Positions 39,602 through 51,723 of a stretch of 64,000 nt of DNA are shown here, one piece after another. The translations under genes were made by a program, and so were the position numbers. The notes below the pieces were generated by a model, which searched no databases, was not told the origin of the DNA, and worked only from the letters and a program-made list of their open reading frames with translations. How positions within the stretch are numbered: position 1 is the first letter of the stretch; each line of letters opens with the position of its first letter. This stretch comes from Betaproteobacteria bacterium (lineage in GTDB: Bacteria; Pseudomonadota; Gammaproteobacteria; Burkholderiales; Usitatibacteraceae): NCBI GenBank assembly GCA_016709665.1, contig JADJMI010000011.1:62001-126000 (forward strand), written 5' to 3'.

Positions 39602-39630
39602 TTTGCCCCCCCCCTGCGGTTCCAAAGCCT

Positions 39631-41262
39631 TCAGGCCGAAATCCGCGAGACCGCCTCCGCGAATCGCCTGAGCGTGCCGGATAGCGCCCCCGGCGCGATG
39701 CGCACGTCGAGCAGGTGGAAGCGGCCCCGCTCGCGTCCCGCCGCCTCCAGCGCTACGCCCAATTCGGCGCGCGTCGTCACGCGGTGCCCCACGCCGCCCA
39801 TGGCGGGCGCCATCGTCGCGTAATCCCAGGTACCCAGCGCGTTGTAGCTCGCGTCGGGCCGGAAGGCGCGCAGCATGCCCCAGCCGCCGTTGTTGAGCAC
39901 CACCACGATCGGGTCCCAGCCGTGGCGGGCGCAATGGCCGAGCTCCAGGCCCGTCATCTGGAACGCGCCGTCGCCCACCAGGATCACGGGCCGCCGGCCG
40001 CTCGCGGCCTGCACGCCCAGCCCCGCCGGGACGCCGAAGCCCATGCTCGCGTAGTAGCCGGGCGCGACGTGGTCCGTCTGCTGCAGGTCCATGGCGGTGA
40101 AGAGGCAATCGCCCACGTCGGTGGCGACGGGCATGCGGCCCCGGGCGTCCATCAGGTCGTTGAGCGCGCGCGCGACGTCCGTCGGCTCGGGCGGCGCGCC
40201 GTCCTTCACGAGGCCGCGCGGCGCCTCGACGGGCGCGACGGCACGGGCGTTCGCGAGCGGCGTCGCGCGCGCGAGGAGCGCCTCGACCAGGCGGGCGAGC
40301 GGAATGTCCGCATACGTGTGGAAGCCCAGCCGCACCTCGCGATCGAGGGCGAGGATGGCGCGGCGCAGGTCCACGCGGCTCGCGGAGACGCCGAAGTTCG
40401 TGTCCGAGACGATCACGCCCAGGAGCAGCAGGCCGTCCGATTCCTCCACGAGCCGCGAGACGTCGGGCGTGCCCGCGAGGCCCAGGTAGGTGCCCACGAG
40501 CGGCGCGTCCGTGCCTTCGAGAAGCCCGCGGCCCATGAGGCTCGTCACGACGGGAATCCCGAGCTTTCTCGCGAGCGAGGCGACCGCGGCCTCCAGCCCG
40601 AAGCGCCGCACTTCCACGTCCACCATGAGCACCGGCGACTTCGCCGCCGCCAGGCGCCCCAGCACCTCCTGCGCGCAGGCCGCGAGCGCCTCCTCGTCGA
40701 TGGCGGGTTCGGGCTCCGGCGGCGCGTTCTCGCAGGCCGCGTTCACCATGTCGCGCGGCACCTCGAGATACACCGGTTGCGAATGGCGCCTTGCCGAGGC
40801 GAGCACGCGCGCGATCTCGCGCCCGGCGCGCGCCGGATCGTCGAGCCGCGCCTGGTCGCACGTCACCTGGCGGAAGAGGTCGTACTGCGACTCGAGCGTC
40901 TTCACCTGGTGGTGCAGCATGAGGCCCGAGCGGCGTTCGGCCGCGCCGGGCGCCCCGGAGATCACGACGACGGGCGAGCGTTCCGCGAAGGCGGAGGCGA
41001 CCGCGTTCACGAGGTTGAGCGCGCCGGCGCCATACGTGACGGCGGCGACGGAGGGCGCGCCGCGCATGCGGGCCGCGCCGTCGGCCGCGAAGCCGACCGA
41101 GGGCTCGTGCGAGAGCGTGTAGAGCGGCAGGCGGCCGTCGGCGCACAGGGCGTCGAAGAACGGCAACGCGAAATCGCCGGGAATGCCGAAGACCTCCCGC
41201 ACGCCGGCGCCGTGCAGCGCGCCGAACAGTTCGCCCGCGATCGTGGGGCGCGGGCTCGCCCG
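39631..41262 (-). CDS. ThDP-dependent 2-keto acid decarboxylase (indolepyruvate/phenylpyruvate type), 5' end lost in the G/C tract
   Basis: About 540 residues are readable, starting at 'PTIAGELFGALHGAGVREVFG'. The catalytic Glu is in 'TLSHEPSVGFAADG', the ThDP motif is 'GDGAFQMTGLELGHCARHGWDPIVVVLNN' (GDG...NN), and 'DFALPFFDALCADG' fits the indolepyruvate/phenylpyruvate decarboxylase branch rather than acetolactate synthase. Probably only 5-15 N-terminal residues and the promoter are missing, because the open frame runs into unreadable poly-G/C sequence at about 41,263. The exact substrate is not decidable. Confidence 0.85.
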   Translation of the reverse strand, partial: RASPRPTIAGELFGALHGAGVREVFGIPGDFALPFFDALCADGRLPLYTLSHEPSVGFAADGAARMRGAPSVAAVTYGAGALNLVNAVASAFAERSPVVVISGAPGAAERRSGLMLHHQVKTLESQYDLFRQVTCDQARLDDPARAGREIARVLASARRHSQPVYLEVPRDMVNAACENAPPEPEPAIDEEALAACAQEVLGRLAAAKSPVLMVDVEVRRFGLEAAVASLARKLGIPVVTSLMGRGLLEGTDAPLVGTYLGLAGTPDVSRLVEESDGLLLLGVIVSDTNFGVSASRVDLRRAILALDREVRLGFHTYADIPLARLVEALLARATPLANARAVAPVEAPRGLVKDGAPPEPTDVARALNDLMDARGRMPVATDVGDCLFTAMDLQQTDHVAPGYYASMGFGVPAGLGVQAASGRRPVILVGDGAFQMTGLELGHCARHGWDPIVVVLNNGGWGMLRAFRPDASYNALGTWDYATMAPAMGGVGHRVTTRAELGVALEAAGRERGRFHLLDVRIAPGALSGTLRRFAEAVSRISA

Positions 41263-43700
<2,438 letters not shown>

Positions 43701-43736
43701 AGGACAAGAAAAGCGAAGAATGCGCCGCGCGGGCCG

Positions 43737-44225
43737 TCAGTCCGGCCGGGCCGCGCGCTCCACGTGGCGGACGACGCGGGCGATGAGCTTGCGGGCATGG
43801 GTCACGTCCAGCCGCGCGAGCGTCTCGCGCACGGCGGAGGCGACCTGCGGGTCGCCCACCACCACGAGATCGTGCAGGAAGAGGCCGTCGGGGCGGTCCT
43901 CGCGCTCGGCGAGCACGGCGAAATCCGAGGCGTTCACGCGGAAGCGCAGCGCGGGCTCGCCCACGGGCGGCACCGGGAAGAAACGGCGATTGCTCGTCTT
44001 GAAGGCCATGACGAGGTCGGCGTCGCGCACCTCGACGAAGAAGACCCGCCCTTCGAGCCGGTCGAGCGTCTCGCGCGGCAGGCGCCGGCGCAGCGTGAGG
44101 TTGAGCACGGTCGCCACCACGGCCGAGGAGGGCATGTGGGGCAGGCGCCGCACGAGCTGGCGGATGGGCCGGGGAAGCACCTTTCGCCGCCGCATCGAGG
44201 CGGTGGGCATGATGGGTGCGTTCAT
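43737..44225 (-). CDS. SCP2-domain protein, UbiT-like
   Basis: A 162-residue protein with AAGGAG 5-6 nt before ATG 44225. The centre ('LRRRLPRETLDRLEGRVFFVEVRDADLVMAFKTS' onward) and 'ALRFRVNASDFAVLAEREDRPDGLFLHDLVVVGD' match the SCP2 sterol-carrier fold. Short SCP2 proteins of this build in proteobacteria are UbiT (YhbT-like), a lipid-binding accessory factor of O2-independent ubiquinone synthesis. UbiT normally sits beside ubiU and ubiV; the sequence where they might be is the unreadable G/C tract, so the assignment rests on the domain alone. Confidence 0.65.
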   Translation of the reverse strand: MNAPIMPTASMRRRKVLPRPIRQLVRRLPHMPSSAVVATVLNLTLRRRLPRETLDRLEGRVFFVEVRDADLVMAFKTSNRRFFPVPPVGEPALRFRVNASDFAVLAEREDRPDGLFLHDLVVVGDPQVASAVRETLARLDVTHARKLIARVVRHVERAARPD

Positions 44226-44317
44226 GGGGTTCTCCTTGCGGCCGTGGCGCTCGCGAGTGCTGCGAGCACCTTACCCGTCAAGGCTAGCCCCGGGCCCCCG
44301 CGCCTTCTTGAGGTAAG

Positions 44318-45091
44318 TCAGCTTCGCCGCGATGCGCCGGCCCGGCGTGAGGCGAATGTGACGGCGATCAAGGCCGCGAGGGTCGCGAGGCCGAAGGCCG
44401 CCACGATCCCGAGGGGCACGAGCGCCACGGCGATCACGGCGAAGAACGCCGAGAAGCCCGTGAGCCCCGTGACGAACCCGCGCAGCAACCGCGCGAGCGC
44501 GTCCTCGCCGTAGAGGGCGAGCGTGAAGGGCGGCATGATCGATCCGGTGACCGGCATCGACAGCAGGATGCCGCTCACGACCGGCCCCAGCGTCGATGCG
44601 CCCAGGAGGATCGCGGCCGCGAGCAGCAGCGCGGCGGCGAGGCGCAGCCAGAGCTCGACGGGAGGGATGGCGGGCAACGCGACGGCACCCTTCGGACGCG
44701 GCAGCACCTTCGTGGCGAAGAGGAGCCCGCCCGCCGCCAGCGCGAGCGCCATCGCCGGCCCGAGCGGCAGCATCGCGATCCCCGCGGCCGCGACGGCGAA
44801 GGCCGTCCAGCCCGCAAGGAGCCCGGGGATCGGCCCCCAGGCCCGGCCCGCGCGCGAGAAGGTCGTGAGGTGCGCCGCCTGCCCCGCCACCACCGCCAGC
44901 GTGACGAGCGCCGAGCCCGCGGCGAACGCCGGACCCAGGTCGATGGCGAGGAACAGCGTGATGGGACCGCCGATGAGCGGGAAGCCGCCGAGATAGCCCG
45001 AGACCGAATGGCCCCATTTTCGCGCCGCCAGGCTCGCGAGCCAGACCGCGAGCGGCACCAGCAGCAGCTTCGCGATCGTCGCGGCCGTCAT
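44318..45091 (-). CDS. Hypothetical polytopic membrane protein
   Basis: 257 residues with about 8 hydrophobic segments and short loops, from ATG 45091, which overlaps the methyltransferase stop by 4 nt. Text such as 'WGHSVSGYLGGFPLIGGPITLFLAIDLGPAFA' and 'STLGPVVSGILLSMPVTGSIMPPFTLALYGEDA' looks like two related halves, as in small transporters. I recognise no family with certainty. Coupling to the upstream RNA methyltransferase gene suggests cotranscription only. Confidence 0.75.
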   Translation of the reverse strand: MTAATIAKLLLVPLAVWLASLAARKWGHSVSGYLGGFPLIGGPITLFLAIDLGPAFAAGSALVTLAVVAGQAAHLTTFSRAGRAWGPIPGLLAGWTAFAVAAAGIAMLPLGPAMALALAAGGLLFATKVLPRPKGAVALPAIPPVELWLRLAAALLLAAAILLGASTLGPVVSGILLSMPVTGSIMPPFTLALYGEDALARLLRGFVTGLTGFSAFFAVIAVALVPLGIVAAFGLATLAALIAVTFASRRAGASRRS

Positions 45092-46299
45092 GGGCGCCGG
45101 TTGGCGCCCGCCACCATGCGGTACTCGTAGAGCCGGCACTCGATCGCGCCGTTGTAGAGCGGCGTGCGCTTCGTGGCCGACAGGCGGATGAGCTTGGGCA
45201 GGTCCGTGTCGCCCGAGAGGATGTACGCGTTCCAACCGGCGAACTTCTGCTTGAGCAGGTGCCCGAGTTCCGGATAGAACTTCGCGAGCGTTTCCTTCTC
45301 GCCCAGGCGCATGCCGTAGGGCGGGTTCGTCACGATGACGCCCGATTCGGCCGGTGCGGAAATCTCGAGCAGGTTCACCTGCTTGAGCGAGACGACGCTC
45401 TCCAGGCCCATTTCGGCCAGGTTGGCGCGAGCCCCTTCCACCGAGCGGCCGTAGAGGTCGGAGCCGTAGATCTGCCGCGGCGCGATGGGCTGCGCCCGGG
45501 CGAGGCCCGCCGCCTTGATTTCCGCCCACTTCGCCGCGTCGAAGCGGTTGAGGTTCTCGAAGCCGAAGGGGCGGTCGCGGCCCGGGGCGAGCCCCAGGGC
45601 CATCTCCGCGGCCTCCACGAGGATCGTGCCCGAGCCGCACATGGGGTCGAGCAGGGGCTGGTCGGGCATCCAGCCCGAGAGCTTCAGCAGCCCCGCCGCC
45701 AGGTTCTTCTTGAGCGGCGCCTCGCCCACCTGCTCGCGCCGGCCGCGCTTGAAGAGCGGCTCGCCGCTCGTGTCGAGGTAGAGCGTGCACCACTTCGCGT
45801 CGAGGAAGCAGTGCACGCGCACGTCCGGCTCGCGCGAGGAGACGTCGGGGCGCTTGCCGAGGGCGTCGCGGAACACGTCGGCCACCGCGTCCTTCACCTT
45901 GAGGGTGATGAAGTCGAGGCTCTTCACCGGCGCCTTCACGCCGTTGGTCTCGACCTTGAAGGTGCGCTCGACGCCGAAGTGGGCGTGCCAGCGCACGCGC
46001 TTCGCGCCCTCGTAGATGTCGTTCTCGTTGCGGTAGTCGAACCGCGTCATCCGCCAGAGAATGCGCGTCGCGAGACGCGACTCGAGGTTCGCGGCGTAGG
46101 CGACCTCGAAGGGCCCCTCGAACGCGACGCCCGCCTCGTCCGCGCTGGCGTTCTGCGCCCCCAGCGCCGTGAGCTCCTAGGCGAGGAGCCCGGCGAGCCC
46201 GCGCGGGCAGGTGGCGTAGAAGTGGACGTTGCCGTCGATGGCGCGGGCCACGGCCGGCGCCGCGGCGGCGGCGCCGGGCAGGCGCCTCAGGACGGCCAT
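45088..46299 (-). CDS. THUMP-domain rRNA N2-guanine methyltransferase (RlmL N-half-like) with one in-frame TAG
   Basis: A SAM-dependent methyltransferase of the YcbY/RlmL group, about 403 codons. ATG 46299 has a GGAGG site. It opens 'NVHFYATCPRGLAGLLA', then an amber codon at 46179..46177 interrupts 'LLA-stop-ELTALGAQNASADEAGVAFEG' where relatives have Glu. The frame stays open to 45088. The THUMP region spans about 45-160, the SAM loop is 'DPMCGSGTILVEAAEMALG' and the catalytic motif 'VTNPPYGMRLG'. A GAG-to-TAG change alone explains the break. If real, translation could restart only at about 46050, losing part of THUMP. Confidence 0.8.
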
Positions 46300-46446
46300 G
46301 AAAGCCTCCGGGGGGCCGCCCGGTAGAATGGGCGCGCCATGAAGACGACGAAATACGCGGTGTTGGGAGGCATGGGGGGCGGGGCAGGCGAGGAACTTTC
46401 GACGCCTCGGGGCCCTCTACGGGGTGGCTTTCCGGAATTCTACGGC

Positions 46447-48612
46447 ATGTCTCCCACCCGACTCCTCCCGCGCCTCGCCGCCGCCGCCGCTTTTCTCGCC
46501 TTCGCCGCGCAGGCCGCGCCCGTGCGCACGGAACGCGTGGAGGCCGAGCTGCACGCCGAGAAAGCCGCGGCCGTCGCCGGCAAGCCCGCCACCGTGGGCC
46601 TTCGCCTGAAGCACGACGAGCACTGGCACACCTACTGGAAGAACCCCGGCGATTCGGGCCTGCCCACGAAGATCAAGTGGACGCTGCCCGAAGGCTGGAC
46701 GGCGGGCGCCTTCCAGTGGCCGCACCCGGAGCGCCTGCCCTTCGGCCCCCTCGTGAACTACGGCTACAGCGGCGAGACGATGCTGCTCGCCGAACTCACG
46801 CCCCCCGCGAACGCGAAGCCGGGCCCCGTCACGATCACGGGCGACGCGGACTGGCTCGTCTGCAGCGACGTGTGCATTCCGGAGAAAGCCTCGCTCAGGC
46901 TGGAGTTCGCCGTGGCCGAAGGGGACCCGGCCCCCCGGTCCGGCGAGACGGCGCGGTTCGCCAAGGCGAGGGCGTCGGTGCCCGCCCGGACGGAGGGCTG
47001 GAAGGCCGAATCGACGATGGCCGGCGGCCTGCTCACCGTGCGCTTCGTGCCGCCGGAAGGCGCCGTCGCCCCGGGCAAGGCCTTCTTCTTCCCCGATCGC
47101 GAGAGCTTCATCGAGCCGGCGGCCCCGCAATCCCTCACGCGCGACGGCGGCGGCTTCCGCCTCGCGGTGAAGCTCGCCCAGCCGGAGCTCAAGGACATCG
47201 GCACGGTGGCGGGGGTGATCGTCACCGAAGGCGCGTGGCCCGACCTGCCGGGCCGCAAGGCCGTGGAGATCGCCGCGCCCCTCGTCGCGTCGTTCCCCGC
47301 GCCGGCCGCCGCGCTGCCCGTGCCCGATGCGCCGGCGCCGGCGGGGTCCGGGGGCAGCCTCGCCGCGGCCCTCGCCTTCGCGTTCCTGGGCGGCATCCTC
47401 CTGAACCTCATGCCCTGCGTGTTCCCGGTCCTGGGCATCAAGGTGATGGGCTTCGTGCGGCACGCGCACGGCGATTCGCGCGCGCTCTGGATGCAGGGCG
47501 TCGTGTTCTCGGCGGGCGTGCTGGTGTCCTTCCTCGTCCTCGCGGGGCTGCTGCTCGCGCTGCGCGCGGGCGGGGCGCAGCTCGGATGGGGCTTCCAGCT
47601 GCAGTCGCCCGCGTTCGTCACGCTGCTCGCGGCGCTCTTCTTCCTCATGGCGCTCAACCTATTCGGCGTCTTCGAATGGGGCGGCTTCGCGCAGTCGATG
47701 ACGTCGAACGTGTCCGCGCAGGGCCGCTACGCCGATGCCTTCCTCGCGGGCGTCCTCGCCACCTTGGTCGCCACGCCCTGCACGGCACCGTTCATGGGCG
47801 CGGCCGTGGGCTTCACGCTCGCGCAGCCGGCCGCCATCTCGCTCGCCGTCTTCGCGATGCTGGGCGTGGGCATGGCGCTGCCCGTGCTCGCCCTCTCGCT
47901 CTTCCCGGGCGCTCTCAAGCGCCTGCCCAGGCCCGGGCCGTGGATGGAAACCTTCAAGCAGGTCATGGCCTTCCCGCTCTTCGCGACGGTGGTCTGGCTC
48001 GCGTGGGTGCTGGGCGCGCAGGCCGGCAACGACGCCGTGATGATGCTGCTCGCGGGGCTGCTTCTGCTCGCGCTGGCCGCGTGGATCTACGGCCGCTGGG
48101 CGCATTCGGAAAGCCTGCTGCGCTTCGTCTTCGCGGGCGCCATCGCGGCGGCCGGGCTGTGGCTCGCCTGGCCCCACGGCGCCCTGGCCCCCGGCACGGC
48201 CCAGGCCTCGGTCCCGCGGGCCGGCGAAGTCCCTTGGCAAGCCTGGTCGCCGGAGAAGCTGGCGGAACTGCGCGCGGCCGGCACGCCCGTCTTCGTCGAT
48301 TTCACGGCGGCGTGGTGCGTCACGTGCCAGGTGAACAAGCGCGTGGCCCTGAACCGCGAGGAGGTCGTGAAGGCCTTCGCCGATCGCGGCGTCGTGCCGC
48401 TCAAGGCCGATTGGACCAACCACGACCCGCGCATCACCGCCGCCCTCGCGGAGCTCGGCCGCAACGCCCTGCCCGTCTACGCGTTCTACGCGCCGGGCGC
48501 CGCGCAACCGAAGCTGCTTCCCGAAGTCCTCACCGCCTCGATCGTCGTCGATGAACTGTCCCGGTTGCCCGCGCCCAAGCAGGCCGCCGTTCCCGCCACG
48601 CCGAAAAACTGA
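46447..48612 (+). CDS. DsbD-family thiol:disulfide interchange protein (ScsB-like)
   Basis: A 721-residue protein that moves reducing power from cytoplasmic thioredoxin to the periplasm. A signal peptide (about 1-21) is followed by an N-terminal DsbD/ScsB-type beta domain with 'WLVCSDVCIPEKA' (CxxxC). The DsbD transmembrane core has its two essential cysteines ('NLMPCVFPVLGIKVMG' and 'VATPCTAPFMGAAVGF'), and a C-terminal thioredoxin domain has 'FTAAWCVTCQVNKR' (CVTC). An in-frame ATG at 46339 would add 36 unlikely residues; ATG 46447 starts a normal signal peptide. The thioredoxin-fold gene downstream begins 11 nt after its stop. Confidence 0.9.
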   Translation: MSPTRLLPRLAAAAAFLAFAAQAAPVRTERVEAELHAEKAAAVAGKPATVGLRLKHDEHWHTYWKNPGDSGLPTKIKWTLPEGWTAGAFQWPHPERLPFGPLVNYGYSGETMLLAELTPPANAKPGPVTITGDADWLVCSDVCIPEKASLRLEFAVAEGDPAPRSGETARFAKARASVPARTEGWKAESTMAGGLLTVRFVPPEGAVAPGKAFFFPDRESFIEPAAPQSLTRDGGGFRLAVKLAQPELKDIGTVAGVIVTEGAWPDLPGRKAVEIAAPLVASFPAPAAALPVPDAPAPAGSGGSLAAALAFAFLGGILLNLMPCVFPVLGIKVMGFVRHAHGDSRALWMQGVVFSAGVLVSFLVLAGLLLALRAGGAQLGWGFQLQSPAFVTLLAALFFLMALNLFGVFEWGGFAQSMTSNVSAQGRYADAFLAGVLATLVATPCTAPFMGAAVGFTLAQPAAISLAVFAMLGVGMALPVLALSLFPGALKRLPRPGPWMETFKQVMAFPLFATVVWLAWVLGAQAGNDAVMMLLAGLLLLALAAWIYGRWAHSESLLRFVFAGAIAAAGLWLAWPHGALAPGTAQASVPRAGEVPWQAWSPEKLAELRAAGTPVFVDFTAAWCVTCQVNKRVALNREEVVKAFADRGVVPLKADWTNHDPRITAALAELGRNALPVYAFYAPGAAQPKLLPEVLTASIVVDELSRLPAPKQAAVPATPKN

Positions 48613-48623
48613 AGGAGACTTCC

Positions 48624-49229
48624 ATGAAGACCGTACGCCTCGTCTGCGCGGCCGCCATCGCCGCCGCCTTCGTTCCCGCCGCCTTCGCCAACGCGCCCGC
48701 GGGCTCGGCGGCCCCCGCCTTCACGCTCACCGACCTCGCGGGCAAGGCCGTGAAGCTCGCCGACTTCAAGGGCAAGACCGTCGTGCTCGAATGGCACAAC
48801 TTCGGCTGCCCCTTCGTGCAGAAGCACTACAGGAGCGGCAACATGCAGGCCCTGCAGAAGAAGTACGGCGGCGAGGTCGTGTGGCTCGCGGTCAACTCCA
48901 CGAACGCCGGCCACCAGGACTACATGAAGCCCGAGGCTCTCACGAAGACGCTCACCGACTTCGGCGCCGCCCCGGCGAAGTACCTGATGGACGAACCCGG
49001 CGCGGTCGGCCTCGCCTACGGCGCGAAGACGACGCCGCACATGTACGTCATCGACGGCACGGGCAAGGTCGTCTACAACGGGGCCATCGACGACAACCGC
49101 TCGGCCAACCCGGCGGACGTGAAGGGCGCGAAGAACTACGTGGCCGTCGCGCTCGAAGACATGAAGGCCGGCAAGCCCGTGTCGACCCCCTCGACCACCC
49201 CCTACGGCTGCACGATCAAGTACAAGTAG
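48624..49229 (+). CDS. Exported thioredoxin-fold (AhpC/TSA-type) protein
   Basis: A 201-residue periplasmic protein. The signal peptide covers 1-22 ('AAFANAP'), and the redoxin fold follows with 'PAFTLTDLAGKAVKLADFKGKTVVLEWHNFGCPFVQKHY' (a single Cys at the peroxidatic position), 'AKTTPHMYVIDGTGKVVYNGAIDD', and a second Cys in the tail 'TPYGCTIKYK'. GGAG precedes the ATG. Close coupling to the DsbD-like gene makes it the likely periplasmic substrate of that reductase. Confidence 0.88.
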   Translation: MKTVRLVCAAAIAAAFVPAAFANAPAGSAAPAFTLTDLAGKAVKLADFKGKTVVLEWHNFGCPFVQKHYRSGNMQALQKKYGGEVVWLAVNSTNAGHQDYMKPEALTKTLTDFGAAPAKYLMDEPGAVGLAYGAKTTPHMYVIDGTGKVVYNGAIDDNRSANPADVKGAKNYVAVALEDMKAGKPVSTPSTTPYGCTIKYK

Positions 49230-49302
49230 CCCGGGTTCCGGGAGTAAAAGGCCCGGCTTCCGCGGCTTATTCGTCACATCGCGGTCACGCGGGCCGGGCA
49301 CA

Positions 49303-49392
49303 ATGGTTCTCGTGACGGCCGCCCCCCAGGGCACGTCACCGGAGAAGCCGGACGTCGGAGATACCGTCGCCGGGGACTCCACCTCCTCCTGA
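49303..49392 (+). CDS. Possible 29-residue leader or microprotein, unsupported by ribosome site
   Basis: ATG 49303 to TGA 49390-49392 encodes 29 residues with no hydrophobic segment. The stop lies at the first base of the terminator hairpin. There is no Shine-Dalgarno sequence. It could equally be a short non-coding transcript or simply the 3' leader of the redoxin mRNA. Listed because otherwise 49,230-49,391 would be blank. Confidence 0.15.
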   Translation: MVLVTAAPQGTSPEKPDVGDTVAGDSTSS

Positions 49393-49417
49393 AGGCCCGC
49401 CCGCGACGGCGGGCCTT
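49392..49417 (+). terminator. Rho-independent terminator
   Basis: A 10-bp stem AAGGCCCGCC/GGCGGGCCTT with a 6-nt loop, followed by TCCTTTTCG. It ends the dsbD-like/redoxin transcript. Confidence 0.75.
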
Positions 49418-49505
49418 TCCTTTTCGCCTTTGCGCACGCGACTCGGATGCGGGACGCGGCCCCGGCCGTGCAAGCCTCTTAAAAGGCACGTAGGATGCGG
49501 GTTAA

Positions 49506-49534
49506 GGGAGCGGGCCGGCCAGCGGCCCGCTCCC
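49506..49534 (+). promoter_or_regulatory. Perfect 12-bp leader hairpin before nsrR
   Basis: GGGAGCGGGCCG pairs exactly with CGGCCCGCTCCC around a GCCAG loop, 29 bp before the nsrR ATG. It is followed by CTTCC, not a proper U-run, so it is a weak attenuator candidate or an mRNA-stabilising stem. The ribosome site AAGAAGAG lies after it. Confidence 0.5.
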
Positions 49535-49563
49535 CTTCCAATAAGAAGAGAACGACCCACGCC

Positions 49564-50031
49564 ATGCGACTCACCACCTTCACGGATTACAGCCTTCGCG
49601 TCCTGATGTACCTCGCGACGCACCCCGAGGGCCGGGCCACCATCGCCGGGATCGCCTCCACCTTCAGGATTTCCGAGAACCACCTCACCAAGGTGGTGCA
49701 TTTCCTCGGCCGGGAGGGCTACCTCGTGAACACCCGCGGCCGCGGCGGCGGGCTCGCCCTCGCCAAGGCGCCCACCGAGATCAACATCGGGACGGTGGTG
49801 AAGCTCACGGAGGGCGGCGACGTGCCCGCCGAATGCTTCGACCGCGAGACCAACGAATGCTCGATCACGGCCGATTGCCAGCTCAAGTTCGCGCTGGCCG
49901 AGGCGGTGAAGGCCTTCTACGCGACGCTCGGCAAGTACACGCTCGAGGACACGGTGAAGAACCGCAAGGCATTGGGAAAGGTGCTTTTCATGGTTCCCCC
50001 GCCGCCCACTTCGACGCGCAAGCGCGCGTAG
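49564..50031 (+). CDS. nsrR: Rrf2-family [Fe-S] regulator, NsrR
   Basis: A 155-residue nitric-oxide-sensing repressor. The N-terminal 'MRLTTFTDYSLRVLMYLA' is diagnostic of NsrR, the winged-helix recognition segment is 'FRISENHLTKVVHFLGREGYL', and the three cluster cysteines lie in 'AECFDRETNECSITADCQLKF'. ATG 49564 fits the family start; the longer frame begins in the leader. Its targets are not evident here. I see no convincing NsrR operator nearby. Confidence 0.92.
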   Translation: MRLTTFTDYSLRVLMYLATHPEGRATIAGIASTFRISENHLTKVVHFLGREGYLVNTRGRGGGLALAKAPTEINIGTVVKLTEGGDVPAECFDRETNECSITADCQLKFALAEAVKAFYATLGKYTLEDTVKNRKALGKVLFMVPPPPTSTRKRA

Positions 50032-50040
50032 CGGCCCCGC

Positions 50041-50807
50041 CTAGGCGAGGAGCCTGCGCCGGAAGAGCCCGAGCGCGATCGCGAACCCCGCGATGCCCCA
50101 GGCCGCCAGCACGGCGGCGTGCACGAGGCCGTCCTGCGGCCACTGCCCCAGGAAGAGCGGCCGGCCGATGGCGATGGCGTGCGTGAGGGGCAGGGCCGAG
50201 GCGATCGCCTGCACCCACCCCGGCAGCCCCGACAGCGGGAAGAACACCCCGCACAGCAGCATCTGCGGCGTGAGCACCAGCGTGAACCAGTAGGTGAAGA
50301 AGTCGTAGCTCTTCGCGATCGCCGTCATCACGAGGCCCATGCCCGCGAAGGAGAGCCCGATGAGGAACGCGAGGGGCACGATGAGCGCCATCTTCCATGA
50401 TTGCGACAGCCCGAGCGCGATGGCCACGAGCAGGATGGCCGTGCCCGAGAGCAGGCTCTTCGAGGCGGCCCACACCCACTCCGCGAGCACCACGTCCTCG
50501 AGCGACACCGGCGCGTTCATGATGCCTTCCCAGGTGCGCTGCACGTGCATGCGCGCGAAGCCCGAGTAGAGCGCTTCGAACGACGCCGCGAGCATCGTCG
50601 TGTAGCAGATGGTGCCGCCGGCGAGGAACGCGATGTACTTCACGCCCTCCACCTCCGGGATCATCGTGGAGAAACCCAGGCCGAAGCCCAGCAGGTAGAA
50701 GAGCGGGTCGATGATGTTGCCGGCGATGCTCGCCGCGGCGAGCTTCCTCCACACGAGGTAGTTGCGCCGCCACACGGCGATCCAGCGGCCGGCGAGGAGC
50801 GCCTCGA

Positions 50808-50811
<4 letters not shown>
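50041..50811 (-). CDS. ABC-2 transporter permease, NodJ-like
   Basis: A 256-residue integral membrane protein with six hydrophobic segments. The family text includes 'RNYLVWRKLAAASIAGNIIDPLFYLLGFGLG' near the start and 'LTPQMLLCGVFFPLSGLPGWVQAIASALPLTHAIAIGRPLFLG' near 195-235. It pairs with the ATPase gene immediately upstream (4-nt overlap). In rhizobia NodIJ export Nod factors, but the non-symbiotic homologues have unknown substrates. Confidence 0.9.
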
Positions 50812-51719
<908 letters not shown>

Positions 51720-51723
51720 GGCC

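Noticed and set aside
39447..39627. CRISPR-like array
   Set aside because: The GATGAACGCA repeats are only 10 bp, directly abutting and arranged as an inverted pair, with no spacers and no cas genes.
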